Shown here one piece after another: positions 25,601 through 37,600 of a stretch of DNA of 42,677 bases (positions within the stretch are counted from its first letter, which is position 1; every line of letters starts with the position of its first letter). The position numbers and the translations under genes were made by a program. The stretch covers positions 193,717 to 236,393 of the forward strand of contig NW_003122910.1 in the NCBI RefSeq assembly GCF_000003605.2, read 5' to 3'. The notes under the pieces are model-generated. The model saw only the letters and a program-made list of their open reading frames with translations, ran no database searches and had not been told where the DNA came from. This DNA is from Saccoglossus kowalevskii. Taxonomy: Eukaryota > Hemichordata > Enteropneusta > Harrimaniidae.

Positions 25601-28600
25601 ATATCCAACCGTATATCAGTAACTGTCACACAGGGGAGAACACACGTTTATGAATATAATACAACTACATCCTGATCACACTGACAATACATTACAAAAT
25701 ATAAACATTTTCAAGAATAGTGGGTATATAGTTAGTATATATACATAGTTCATTATAGTAATTACACAATGTGCCTCCAAATAACCATGCAGGAAATAAT
25801 GAAAACACGTATATACAGATACAAACTTACTGAGTATACGTTCGCAGTGAGTGCCATAGAACCCATCAGCGCACATGCAAAGTGGTGTTTTTCCGTTGAT
25901 ATTATAACACACACCATTATTTTGGCAGGGGTCTGGTGAACACGGATCTACAAAAAAAGGTATCCGGGTGTATTACATCATATTTTGATGGCATGAATGA
26001 TACGAGTTACAATTGACAAACTACCAATATTATATTTTCACTATATTTTCATTATCTACGCCGATCAATGGAAGATTTTCTCATCATTAAGTGTAACTAT
26101 AGTCACATCTTGAACACTGAAAACACAGATAATTGAAATTTATCCGAAAAGGAAACATTTACATACCTTCACATTGTATTCTGATGTCCCCGTCGAAGAA
26201 AAATTGGGTTTTACATCCCCCACAGTAATTAGGTCGACATTGCGCGGCTAAGTTAGATGGACAGGACGCTAGGAAGCATGGATCCAGTGGACACGCGACT
26301 GGCTCGCTGCCATCTGCACAACCAGCTAAATAAATAGTAGAAACAATGTTACAAATATAATAAAGAAATTCATTGTATATTCTACTATAAAAGATATACG
26401 ATGGCATATCTCAAATTGTTGGGTGGTGACGCTGGATTAAAATTAATATATGAGGTACTTTTTTGAACTGCGACTTAATGTGCATTCTAACACTATATTT
26501 TTATCATCAGATAAATTCTGGACACAAAACAAAACAAAGTCATACATAGACATATTATGATTAACATTAATAATAAATATTGACTAAATACGTGCCATAT
26601 GCAAGTTCACATCTCCTCGACCCAACACTTACTTTTGACATGCTCGCAGTATTTTCCCATCCATGTTGGTGGACAAACACAGACGTTTACTGATCCTACA
26701 AGAGTAGTGCACATGCCACCATTTTGGCAAGGGTTGTCGGTATAACACAGATTATCTACATAAACAATAACATTACAATAATAATGATATATATGGAAAT
26801 CAGACAGTCGATCACCATTGGTAAAATCAAGAATCCCATATACCATTGTTACAATAAAGAATCCCATATACCATTGTTACAATCAAGAATCCCATATACG
26901 ATTGTTACAATCAAGAATCCCATATACCATTGTTACAATTAAGAATCCCATATACGATTGTTACAATCAAGAATCCCATATACGATTGTTACAGTCAAGA
27001 ATCCCATATACGATTGTTACAATCAAGAATCTCATATACCATTGTTACTATCAAGAATCTCATATACCATTGTTACAATTAAGAATCCCATATACAATTG
27101 TTACAATCAAGAATACCATATACCATTGTTACAATCAAGAATCCCATATACGATTGTTACAATCAAGAATCCCATATACGAATGTTACAATCAAGAATCC
27201 CATATATGATTGTTACAATCAAGAATCCCATATACCATTGTTACAATCAAGAATCCCATATACGATTGTTACAATCAAGAATCCCATATACGATTGTTAC
27301 AATCACGAATCTCATATACGATTGTTGCAATCAAGAATCCCATATACGATTGTTACAATCAAGAATCCCATATACGATTGTTACAATCAAGAATCCCATA
27401 TACCATTGTTACAATCAAGAATCTCATATACCATTGTTACAATCAAGAATACCATATACGATTGTTACAATCAAAAATCCCATATACCATTGTTACCATC
27501 AAGAATCTCATATACGATTGTTGCAATCAAGAATCCCATATACCATTGTTACAATCAAGAATCCCATATACCATTGTTACAATCAAGAATCTCATATACC
27601 ATTGTTACAATCAAAATTTCATATACCATTGTTACATTTAAGAATACCATGTCATTTTCATAATCAAGTCTTATAATATTGTTACAATCAAACTATTGTT
27701 ATAATTAAGATTAACAAGACTATCTTAGATTATTACACTAATAAATAATAAGTCAAATTCAGGATAAATTGCATTAACAATGGTTGTTGAAAACAATAAT
27801 CTTTCTGTTGTTACTTTGTGATACTTATTGTTCCAGTCTACAATCATAAAACACAGTGTTATAATCAACAACAGTAATTGTAATAGTTGCATATGCCATT
27901 GTTACAATAACTGTGACACGTATAAATCATAACAAAACAAAACATAAAAGTATATGTAGCATTAACAATATTGGTGTGTAAAAGATCTAGCGTAATTACT
28001 TAAACTGTATACCTGTTGCAATTTCACAATATACTCCTGTGTATCCATCTGGGCATGTACAGGTGAATGTATAACCAATTGGTTGACACGTCCCGCCATT
28101 CATACAAGTGAGTCCAATTGAACACGCATCATCTGAAATAGGATGCAGACAACAGATTGCTTCTATCATTGAATAACTTGAGAACTAATTAACCTTCTGC
28201 TTGCTAATTCGGGTTATATTCGAAACATTGAGTTGTGTAATATAGAAACGATTAAGTTAAGTTTTTGATGACATTTAACTTACCAACTTGTGTGCATTGC
28301 ATACCACAATTGAATGAAATACAACATTTCTCATTTGGCTCGCATTGGTAATCACCGATACACATAGTGGCACAGTCGTGGCCGACTGTTCCATCCAAAG
28401 GCTCAGCAACCGATGGACACATTCCTTGATGGGTTTCTGAAACCATTAGGTAAGATATAATGATATAATTTAACATATATAACCAAAGTTAGTTTATACA
28501 TAAACAAAACCACTGTCTTCAACATCTTTAACTTGTAATAATTCGTCGCTTTTATTCTCGTACAAATTAACAAAATATTCTTACGTGATATATCAATTTC

Positions 28601-31600
28601 GCAGTATTGTCCACTGAATCCATATGCACAATTACAGTGAAACATGCCTCCCTGTGTCAGTGTGCACGTGGCACCGTTGTGACACGCGCCAGTATAATCA
28701 CAGCTTCCACCTGAATAAATGACGTGAAATCACGTGGAAAATTAATCAATAGCAGAAAGTATTACTGAATCATTATGCGGTGCTGAATATGTCGTGGTAA
28801 ATATAAAAATATTTAGATGTGTTTAGACATATGTATTTATATATTCATATATAACTATATTAATTATTCACGCAACATGAAAAATATTCAACAATATTTA
28901 TATTACATAGAATATTGTTTTGTACTCAAACTATTTGATAATGAATTAGAATAATATGTGGCGGGTGGCACAGATGTGGCAGGATGTGCTTTTTCTTTTT
29001 AGAACACTCAATATCTACTTGTCAGTTGTTTTATTTTGCTCTTATTGATTATTTTGCCGATTATTGCCAGTCGTTCATTGTGTGTTGCGAGTTTTTAGAT
29101 CCACGGTTTGGTATGTTATTTCTAATAGTCGTGTGGAATTGCTTTAGTGCAAGGTATAAATACACATTATTCGTTGAATGTGATTATTCAACTTGTGAAG
29201 GAATACAATAGAATATATAGGAACGCTATCGTGCTTACCAAGTAGAGTTTCGCAATTAAATCCAGTATAACCATCAGTGCACTGGCACATATATTGTGTA
29301 TTAGCGTGTAGGCACGTACCGTCGTGCTGGCATGGTTCGGAATCACATGGATTAGTACCTGGGTCAAGTGAATACAATGTGAATTTAAGGTGATGGCACC
29401 GGTGTAACAGATAGTGCCAACATTCATGTTAGTTAGTAGAAACATAGTGTGCACATAACAAAAATAAACTTGTGTTTTCTAATATGTATTCTACGTAGTG
29501 TACGCGAAATTGAATATTCAGATCTACTCACTGCAAGGATTTGTTGTACATGACCAACCGCCATTAAGACATTCGCTGAAAGGATACAAATACCATAGAC
29601 AAGTCAATACTTGATATTACGTCATGGCCCAAATACTCCATCAACCGTGACCCGGAACTGATTTGATAGTATACATTATAACAAGTGCATGTGTTGATTC
29701 TTACCAGACATTACAGTCTTCTTGTCTTGTTGCAAATTCGTTGTATCGTGTACTTCCATAGTAACATTCTAAAAATACGAAATGCACAATAACGCTAGTA
29801 AAACATATGTTAATTTGGGTTGAACTCATGACTGATATCTACTTAGCGGGAATACAATAATATATACACAAATCTCAAAAGTAAATGTTGTGCGGCACCG
29901 TAACAATACCGACGTGATTTGTGGTTCTCTCTTACCTCTACCATTGCTCCCTTCACAGTTAGTGCCCGTATACCCAGACGCACATAAACATACATAAGCC
30001 GACAAGCCGTTACCAGCCTGGAAGCATGTGCCGCCATTGAGACACGGCATACTGTCACACGGGTCTTGAACTGTCAAGTATTAAGAAAATAAATATGGTG
30101 TAAGCACTATAAGTGTATACGTAATGACACAGTCAGTTGTGTGATTCCTCCCTTTAACTGTGTGTACAATATATTCGTTTCTTTATTATTTAGTAATAAT
30201 ATCAAAATAATATTTTAAAAATTAAGCGAACCAGGGTCTTATTTAAAACAGATTGATTTCAGAATACAAACTGGAGTTAGTTGCAGCCATTTAGAAAGAG
30301 GTGTTAAAAACCTGGGGTTACTCTATAGACTGTTAGACATGTCAATAGTCTCATCTTTCTTCATAAAACAACGAATGACACCAACAGGAGTTGCATACAG
30401 AGTAACTTGTTTGAGTTGATCACACTCCACCTTTGTGCAAAAAAACGGCAGAGAATGCTCACAATAGGGGGTAGGATGTTCTCAATGTCTGAAATAGGGG
30501 GTGTTTTTCTCTTCAATATGTCTGCTCTATGGGGTACTAAATTTATAGTGCGTCCGCAATAGGGGGTATGGTTTGCCAATGTGCTGCCAGCCCTAGGGGC
30601 CTATTATTGTTTTTTTTAGCAAGGACGCACATGGTATAAGGTTTTAATATAGGGTGACCCCCGGGGTCAAAAACATGACATAAATCTTCATATAAATATG
30701 CCTGACATGATGTCTGATGCAAATGTGTGATTTCGGTACATTTTTAGTCTTAAAATGACTTCCAGTCGGGCACAAACGCACATATATATGTCCGATGAAA
30801 TGCTTGATGTAAGCGTGAAGTTTGAACTTGATTGGGGAGGAAGGTGTGTCTGAGATACAAAGGGGTAAGAACGGGTGCACTGAGGTCGTGGAAATGTTTG
30901 GATGTCATGAATATGTGACTATTTGATTAAAAGCGTGCATCACCTATTTCACAAACATCTCCATAATATCCAGATAGACATGTACATGTCATGACGTTAT
31001 TGACCATTGAGCAAGTCCCACCGTTTATACACGGGTTGTATGCACACTGCGTTGGTCCTACGATCAACAAGAAATATTACACATTGTTATAACAACGATT
31101 TAATCAAAATTGCATATATATATACGTGCTTCTAATGAAGCAGAATGAGTGATGGTCACAAATGAAACACCAGAATAATCATCGAATCCCTAATTGTAGT
31201 ATAAAAACAGCAATAATCGATAACCAACGTGATTTATCGGTATTTATCTTTTCATGGCGTTGGTCAAGTGTAAATAAAGACCATTGTTTATAATAAAAAC
31301 ATAAAAGAACAAATTATTGAAGTTTAATATTTAGACCACTTTATTTGAAAGTGTTATTGTTGATGGTTGACGAGAGGGGACGTTCTGACGATAAGAAAAT
31401 ATATCTTACCCGACAATGTATTCACTTACCTGTGCCGATATTACAAAGTTGACCATAATACCCAGTGGCACAGAGGCATACGTAGCCGGGTGATGTACTA
31501 GTTATCGTGCATGTACCGCCATTATGGCAGGGGTTGGGGTAGCACGAATCGCCTACAAATTACGATAAAAAAAACATGACTGTTACTATTTATTTTTACC

Positions 31601-34600
31601 CACACGCATCATGGCTGCGAAACCTGAATGCGAATGGTAATACAACTGTTTAAATGTGTACCATTTGTAAATAGTTGAACATTCGAGGCAGCGTCCCTAT
31701 TACTTTGAGTGTCACTGTACTATCAGGGGTAAATCTTCTTCCACGGGGTCTCCACACTTGTCAGGGGGGAAACTCGTCTCGTCTCTCTATCTCGTCCCCT
31801 TGAGGTACGGGATCGGGAATGTCACTTATACTTTACAGTCAAATAAGACACACACAACGAAATACATTTCAGCTCTCGTCTTAGTCGATCTTTTGGAGCA
31901 CTCTATAAGACACGGCGCCCTGGGGAAAAATCCCCAAGACTCTCCCAAGGCTGACCCAAGACTAGCCCAAGACTGGACCGCCTCAAGGCTCGCCCCTGGA
32001 CTCTCTCCGACCCTCCAGGACTGCACTCTCTCTCTACTGCGTCTATCGTGCTGTGCTCGTCAAGACCAACTCAAACTCTCTTTATTCATTTTCACAACTC
32101 CAACCAATTACAAAGCAGTAAAAGACTCTAGGGCGTAACCTTCAATCATAAAGCCAATCACACTAAGTACTGAATACGTCATATCTTTTGATTAAACGTT
32201 CACTACATTAATAACTACGGATGTCAGAATAGCGACGGTATCTTGTAATTAGTTCCAAATCACTGAGCCAAGTTCCGTCCAAAACTTCAAATAGGCCTAC
32301 ACGATGACAGACATAACACAGCAATTCGCTAATAATCAGTTAATTAAGTCGGTCAACAGATACGCGAAAACAAATTCATGACAGTACATTTAAAGCAGTG
32401 GCGGATCTAGGGGNNNNNNNNNNNNNNNNNNNNNNNNNNNNNNNNNNNNNNNNNNNNNNNNNNNNNNNNNNNNNNNNNNNNNNNNNNNNNNNNNNNNNNN
32501 NNNNNNNNNNNNNNNNNNNNNNNNNNNNNNNNNNNNNNNNNNNNNNNNNNNNNNNNNNNCCCCCCCCAATAAAATCAGGTGTGTGTCAATCACCGAGTAA
32601 GTGTGACTTTTTTACTCACCTACAGACACTGAATTCAAACAAGTGACAACGCAACCATTGAAACAACATTTTTGATTATTTGAACAAAACTGGTCAGAGA
32701 AACAAGCGGTTAATGTGCAGTCCCCCGAAATTCCGGGATATATCGGAGGGCATAATCCTGTGTGCAGTAAAATAAACATTACAAACCGTGTGGTTAGTAT
32801 AGATTACGTGCAATGATACGATTATTATAGACTTCGTGGAATTGCGTCACCATAAAAGAATATAAACAAACGATTGAGTAAGATGATAGGTTGATTTGCC
32901 AAATACAAGATATTGACCAACATAATTTTACACATTTAATCATGGGAAACATATCACTATTTGTTGATGGTCTTCACAATGATTTTAAAGAATGATCTTA
33001 TGATATGCCCTCATGCGGAATACATATTCTTTATTTACTTATGCTTTTCCGTACTTATATAAAACGTCCGCTAACGAAAGCACTATTGAATATGTCGTTA
33101 GAGGGCACTAACACTATGTCTGTGAATTCAAAATTACGTTGTATGTATTGCTTATACGCACGTGGCCCCACTGATGCATAAATTATTAATAAACTATCAT
33201 TTAAATGTTAATACAGGTTAGTTAGAAAGTTGATCAGCGATTATTGATTTTTGTATATTTATTCAGACTTACCACAAGATAATTGAGTGCAGTTCCATTG
33301 GCCGTTTAGACATGTACTAAAAATAAACACAATAACAACTTTTAACTACGCATTATCAGGTCAAAGTTCATTTTGTTAATTACATATTACATTAATATCA
33401 GCGTGTATGATAACGACATCACACATGAGAGTATATCTTACCAAGTATTGCAGTCTTGCTGCCTCGTAGCACTGTGTGAATACGTAACAAAGCTGTGAGT
33501 GCAGGGAGCTGGGTATAAAATAAAACATTACTCGAGTTACATTAATATTCATTGGTTAGTCTCGTGAAAAAGGTTGTCACTTATGCTAAACAGTGTTTCA
33601 AATATAAAATTTATTGAAATGTAAGGTGGGATTGATATGAAAGAAACTCCGAAGACATTTTTTTTTTACTTACCACACGGCAATTCACTGCAGCCCCACT
33701 GACCATTAAGACATGTACTGAAAATAATGATACAAAGTGTGTGATAAACTTATTAGAAAACAAATCGATTTCATAACATGTGAGTATATATCTATGATCT
33801 TACCAAAAGTTTCCGCAGTCTAGCTGTCTCTCAGCTCCGTCTGAATAAGCTACGCCGTCATGGGTGCAGCCGCCTAAGTATCAAATGAAATTGCAAGAAA
33901 ACACGTTATTGTTATGCAGACATTTCTGGATACCGGGTATATTCAAATGCGGGGGAGTCGTCACCTGCACCTGCGTATGCGGCAAACGACCATAGCTTGT
34001 CGTTGTTTACAAACAAACATCTACCCATGGGCCTTTGCGTTTTTAATGTTCTTTGTTATCGTCGCTTGGAATTCAATTACCGCGCATGCGCAGGTGACGA
34101 CCACCTCTGCTTCAAGTAAATTAAATAATTATGAATGTTAAAGTATAACATTTGAATACAAATTGCCTAACCTGAGTGACAGGAAATCTCTGTACACGAC
34201 CATGACCCGTAATTACATGTGCTATAATAAACAAATGAACATCTTTACGTACAAATTGAACATTACACTTATAAAGGTACACACATCTCATGTTTAATAC
34301 CAAATTTAGGATAAATAAAAACCGAGAATAATCAGATACAGTACGAAGTGTGCACTTTTGTTTATTGTCCTTTCGTAACGTTTAATTTCCTTACGCGCCG
34401 TTTTATTTGAATTTAATCTTTTTCGCGAGAAGGTAGACAATATCACGTGGCCAAAGACCCAACGCCCTCTACGGTGTAAAACACACACTTACCACTTGTT
34501 ACAGTCTTCTTGTCGTGTTTCGAAGTGTTGGTAAACTTGGCCGTCGTAAAAGCAATTCACATTTCCAGCTAAAAAATTTAAATAAAACAATAATGGTCTA

Positions 34601-37600
34601 GAGCCGCTGAAACTCGTATACAAATCTCACTATCTGATTCCGAGGTAATAACATTCAATGTGTCCAATACATCTGTCACTTGTATTGTGATCTTCACGTG
34701 TTGGATGGATATACATCAATCACGTGACAATGGTACTTACTGGGAGTGTCACATAGAGTGCCTGTAAATCCTGTTGTACAATAGCACGTATATGTATTAT
34801 AATATCCAAAGCAGGTAGCTCCATTTTGACACGGATTGTTGGAGTAACATATGCCTGCCACTGAATATAAAAAAAATACTATGTTATAACAAAATATTAA
34901 TCACCGTGGCCAGCCGCTTACGAAGCACTTAATTTTGTCCAAAAAAACGTGTTATATTTAAGGCAGAGGAGATTTTAGCATAATAATGGTACAATGGTAG
35001 ATGTCGACTAGAACGTTCAGGTCAACTCAATATAATGAAACGTATGATATCGGTATTAACTGGTGGTTTGAAAGATAATGATACTTTATGTAAATTAAAT
35101 AATAAGCGTGTGACATGACATTAAATTGACTCGAGTAAAAGACACATTCTTAAAACGGAGAAATAATTTAGGCGGAAGGATTAATCGTGTACAAGTAAAA
35201 TAATATATAATTAATTGCTTTGTTCTGGTATGTGTATTCGATGAAGTGTAATGTATGTGGGTTTGGTTCACCTTCGATGGACGTTCCACATCTGTCACCA
35301 ACAAATCCTTCCGTGCAATGGCAAGTGTAGCTGCCATCAACGTTGTCTTCACAGGAACCGCCATTAAAACATGGATTGGTACTACACTGTGAAACTGAAA
35401 TGTAATCGATGTGTAAGCACACTCAAATATATCAAAAAAAGGAACATTCTGGAAAACAAATCACTTTCTATTGTAACGGACTCAGGGTGAACTCTCCTTA
35501 ATCACGAATGTAACATGCGGCTTTGCATTGTGTCATTTTTAAGTACCACGAGTAGTCTTAAATTTTGACATATGTCAGTACTTCATCTTTTCTGCGTGGA
35601 TAATTGGAATACGTGTGCACACATCACGAAATGATTCATATAGCAGCCCCACCCCATTCCGACATTGTCATGTGACAACGTTCTGAATTGTACTTATTGG
35701 GTACATGTGTATAGGTTACGTGACTCGTAAACAATATATTTTTGATATAGATTATAAATGTTTTAAAAAATAGCATTCTCTCACGAAACATTTAAATTGT
35801 TCACCAGGGTTGTCATGGTGAATTACGTCATAAGTAGATAAAAGCATATTGATTGTATATGTTATCACTACTCACAAATCAAAGAATATTCATTACAATG
35901 TGGAGTGCTAATGTACGCTCTCTATGTCAGTTTTCATGCAGGAGTTGTTTCCGAATTGTGACTTACACTTTGCCAATAAAACCTTTCAAAACGCCAAACG
36001 GATAAAAAAAATAGATCAACTGATTATCAGCCTCGACCTAAATGAGTTTTTATGAATTTCGAATCACCAAGTCAACCACCGTTATAAAAAATAGAAATAA
36101 TTGTGCCCTCTTTTGTAGAGGTTACATTTGGACATGATATGATATTTATATCCGCCATTAATATAGTGCTTATGTTGACAGCATTGGTTTATGGGTAGAA
36201 TGTTGCAATATATAACTCCCAGATGAAAGAGCTTCATAAATACAGGAGAATGCAATTTACATTTTGTTATTTCACAATTAATCAGTATACAAGTATGTGA
36301 TTCGCTATCTTGATTCTCCAGCAAAGGATTTGGGGTTATGTTGTGAAAAATTGAGAAAATGATATAGATGACTACAACTTCAAAATTAGGACTTCGAAGT
36401 TTAGACCATGCCGTACTATAATATGGTTGTCATACCAACATAACTGGAAATATTCATCGTTTCATTTTTAGATCTTTCTACCAAATCTCACTCAATTTAT
36501 CGATTAGAGTGGCTTATACAGGATATGTATAACCACAAACGGGAACAAAACAGTCATTCTAATCTAAACGACTACATTTTTACTTATTTTACCTTTCTGA
36601 AAATGTCTCGTGCCTTTGCAACATTATTTTACCACTATTTGAGTTACTAGTATATACATGAGTAAAATAAAAATGTGACCTAATTAATTTTACTAAGTTA
36701 TGAATGGAATCAATTTCTTCATTTTTTGAAACAACGATTGGAAAGTTAAAAAAAGAGGACAACGTATATTAATTAAAAAGTTGAATATGTGTAGAACGAA
36801 AAAAAAAATATAAAGAGAGAAGCTATAAATTGCATACCGTGTATTCGTGCAGCTCTTTTATTTGGAAGTAACATATATGTATCCATATATGCATTAGCTA
36901 TGGTAGTTTTAGTATATAATGGGACATAACAATACGCTTTTCTTTCAAAATTAAAACTGCATTCAAAAAATATTTCATTAAACTCACAAATCTAGAGTGT
37001 ACCAGCTGAAATATCAGTAGCTAATTTGTACAAGCTACTTATCCATTTTAACAAATATCATGAGAGTATTATTCTTTCAAATTTCAAGTTTTCTTTTAAT
37101 GATATTCAAATATGAGAGTTTATGAGGTTTACACTGGTACACTCTGTGTATAATTGGCCTATCAATGTAGGTCATCATGTTGTGCATATCCAGTTATAAT
37201 TGATTACGTACGTAATTGAGTTTGTCATCCCTCGAGGTTTTAAGATAACAAATCACGCGTTAACTAAGCCAGTGATGGAAGATTCGTGTACTCTCTGTAT
37301 CGGAACGTGATTGCTGAATATGCGGGGCCGAGGATTTATCATTTATTACTGAGGGGCTGAGTGTGGGTGATGATCGACAGATTATACACAATTTTGTTTT
37401 GTTTCATACAATATTTGTTGCTTTCATACAATATTGTTGATACATATATTTTTGATAACTAATTTCCTGAAGAATTGTATCTATGTGCAAGTTTTTTTTT
37501 AATTCACCCCCTTCTCCACATAGTTCAAATGGTCAACCCCAAAACAATAAACTTACTAACCTCCTGTCTGTGCCCACAATGACATCACCAGTGACGTCAT

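Noticed and set aside
26818-27663. 281-codon + strand frame
   Set aside because: Product of a stop-free 28-bp intronic repeat, open in all three frames.
31758-32138. 126-codon + strand frame
   Set aside because: Compositional island on the opposite strand of an intron; no domain, likely decayed mobile DNA.
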